Shown here one piece after another: positions 22,662 through 22,778 of a stretch of DNA of 22,778 nt. The first letter of the stretch is position 1; each line of letters begins with the position of its first letter. Position numbers and translations under genes: made by a program. Under the pieces are notes generated by a model that saw nothing but the letters and a program-made list of their open reading frames with translations, made no database searches and was not told where the DNA came from. This DNA is from Ignavibacteria bacterium UBA7675 (GTDB lineage: Bacteria > Bacteroidota > Ignavibacteria > Kapaibacteriales > UB7675): assembly GCA_002483085.1 (NCBI GenBank), contig DLHF01000050.1:898-23675 (forward strand). Reading direction: 5' to 3'.

Positions 22662-22778
22662 AAAACGATTTCTTTTGCTGCGAAAGGAAAAAGGTGTCAG
22701 TTTTATGTTGGATAACATGAGTAGCAAATACTGATATCTATCCCCTTTATAGAACTGAGGTACTCCTACTTTTTAGGA
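22662..22778. other. 3' flank of the efflux operon
   Basis: 117 bases after the pump gene. No gene is visible, and I see only weak structure. Short A-rich and T-rich runs are present but no convincing hairpin with a T-run, so operon termination probably lies beyond the window. Confidence 0.4.

Overview
The window most likely comes from a Bacteroidota-type bacterium (FCB group). The main reason is a pair of secreted proteins ending in a classical type IX secretion (T9SS) C-terminal sorting domain. A TPR-like protein of a style common in that phylum, and a Bacteroidota-style heavy-metal RND operon with His-rich accessory proteins, agree with this. Base composition is moderate rather than AT-rich. 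I cannot name the genus from sequence alone. No tRNA, rRNA, CRISPR array, transposase or integrase was seen.

Layout. (1) 2-1687 (+): the 3' part of a multi-PAS sensor histidine kinase and a single-domain Rcp1-like response regulator, an ordinary two-component pair. (2) 1748-3337 (-): a 529-residue all-helical protein of unknown function. (3) 3898-8258: an accessory island with three small + strand genes (167, 246 and 129 residues) and a convergent 637-residue GH16-like protein on the - strand. None has a visible signal peptide. Strong hairpins follow each + gene, and two of those genes share a CTTTCAGGA ribosome-binding leader. (4) 8719-9732 (-): a beta-rich protein of unknown function with an unclear N-terminus, preceded by a 34-bp tandem repeat. 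(5) 9992-15721: a tandem segmental duplication. Each unit holds a T9SS cargo gene on the - strand (443 and 762 residues), a hairpin beyond its 3' end, and a long repeat-filled leader with no convincing gene. The second cargo protein also carries a 320-residue internal module duplication. A 102-bp block in the leader differs at only one position between the copies, although the DNA around it has diverged clearly. (6) 15993-22661 (+): a five-gene metal-efflux operon with a His-rich membrane or secreted protein, a TolC-type channel, a His-rich lipoprotein, a lipoprotein membrane-fusion subunit and a CzcA/CusA-type RND pump.

How the parts work together. The RND pump, adaptor and TolC-like protein should form a tripartite export complex from inner to outer membrane. 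The two His-rich proteins are well placed to bind metal in the envelope and pass it to the pump. The kinase and regulator probably form a phosphorelay with targets outside the window. The T9SS cargo proteins should be exported by the Sec system, cross the outer membrane, and end on the cell surface or outside. The island at 3898-8258 and the repeat-rich leaders are the least explained parts and the best places to look for something new.
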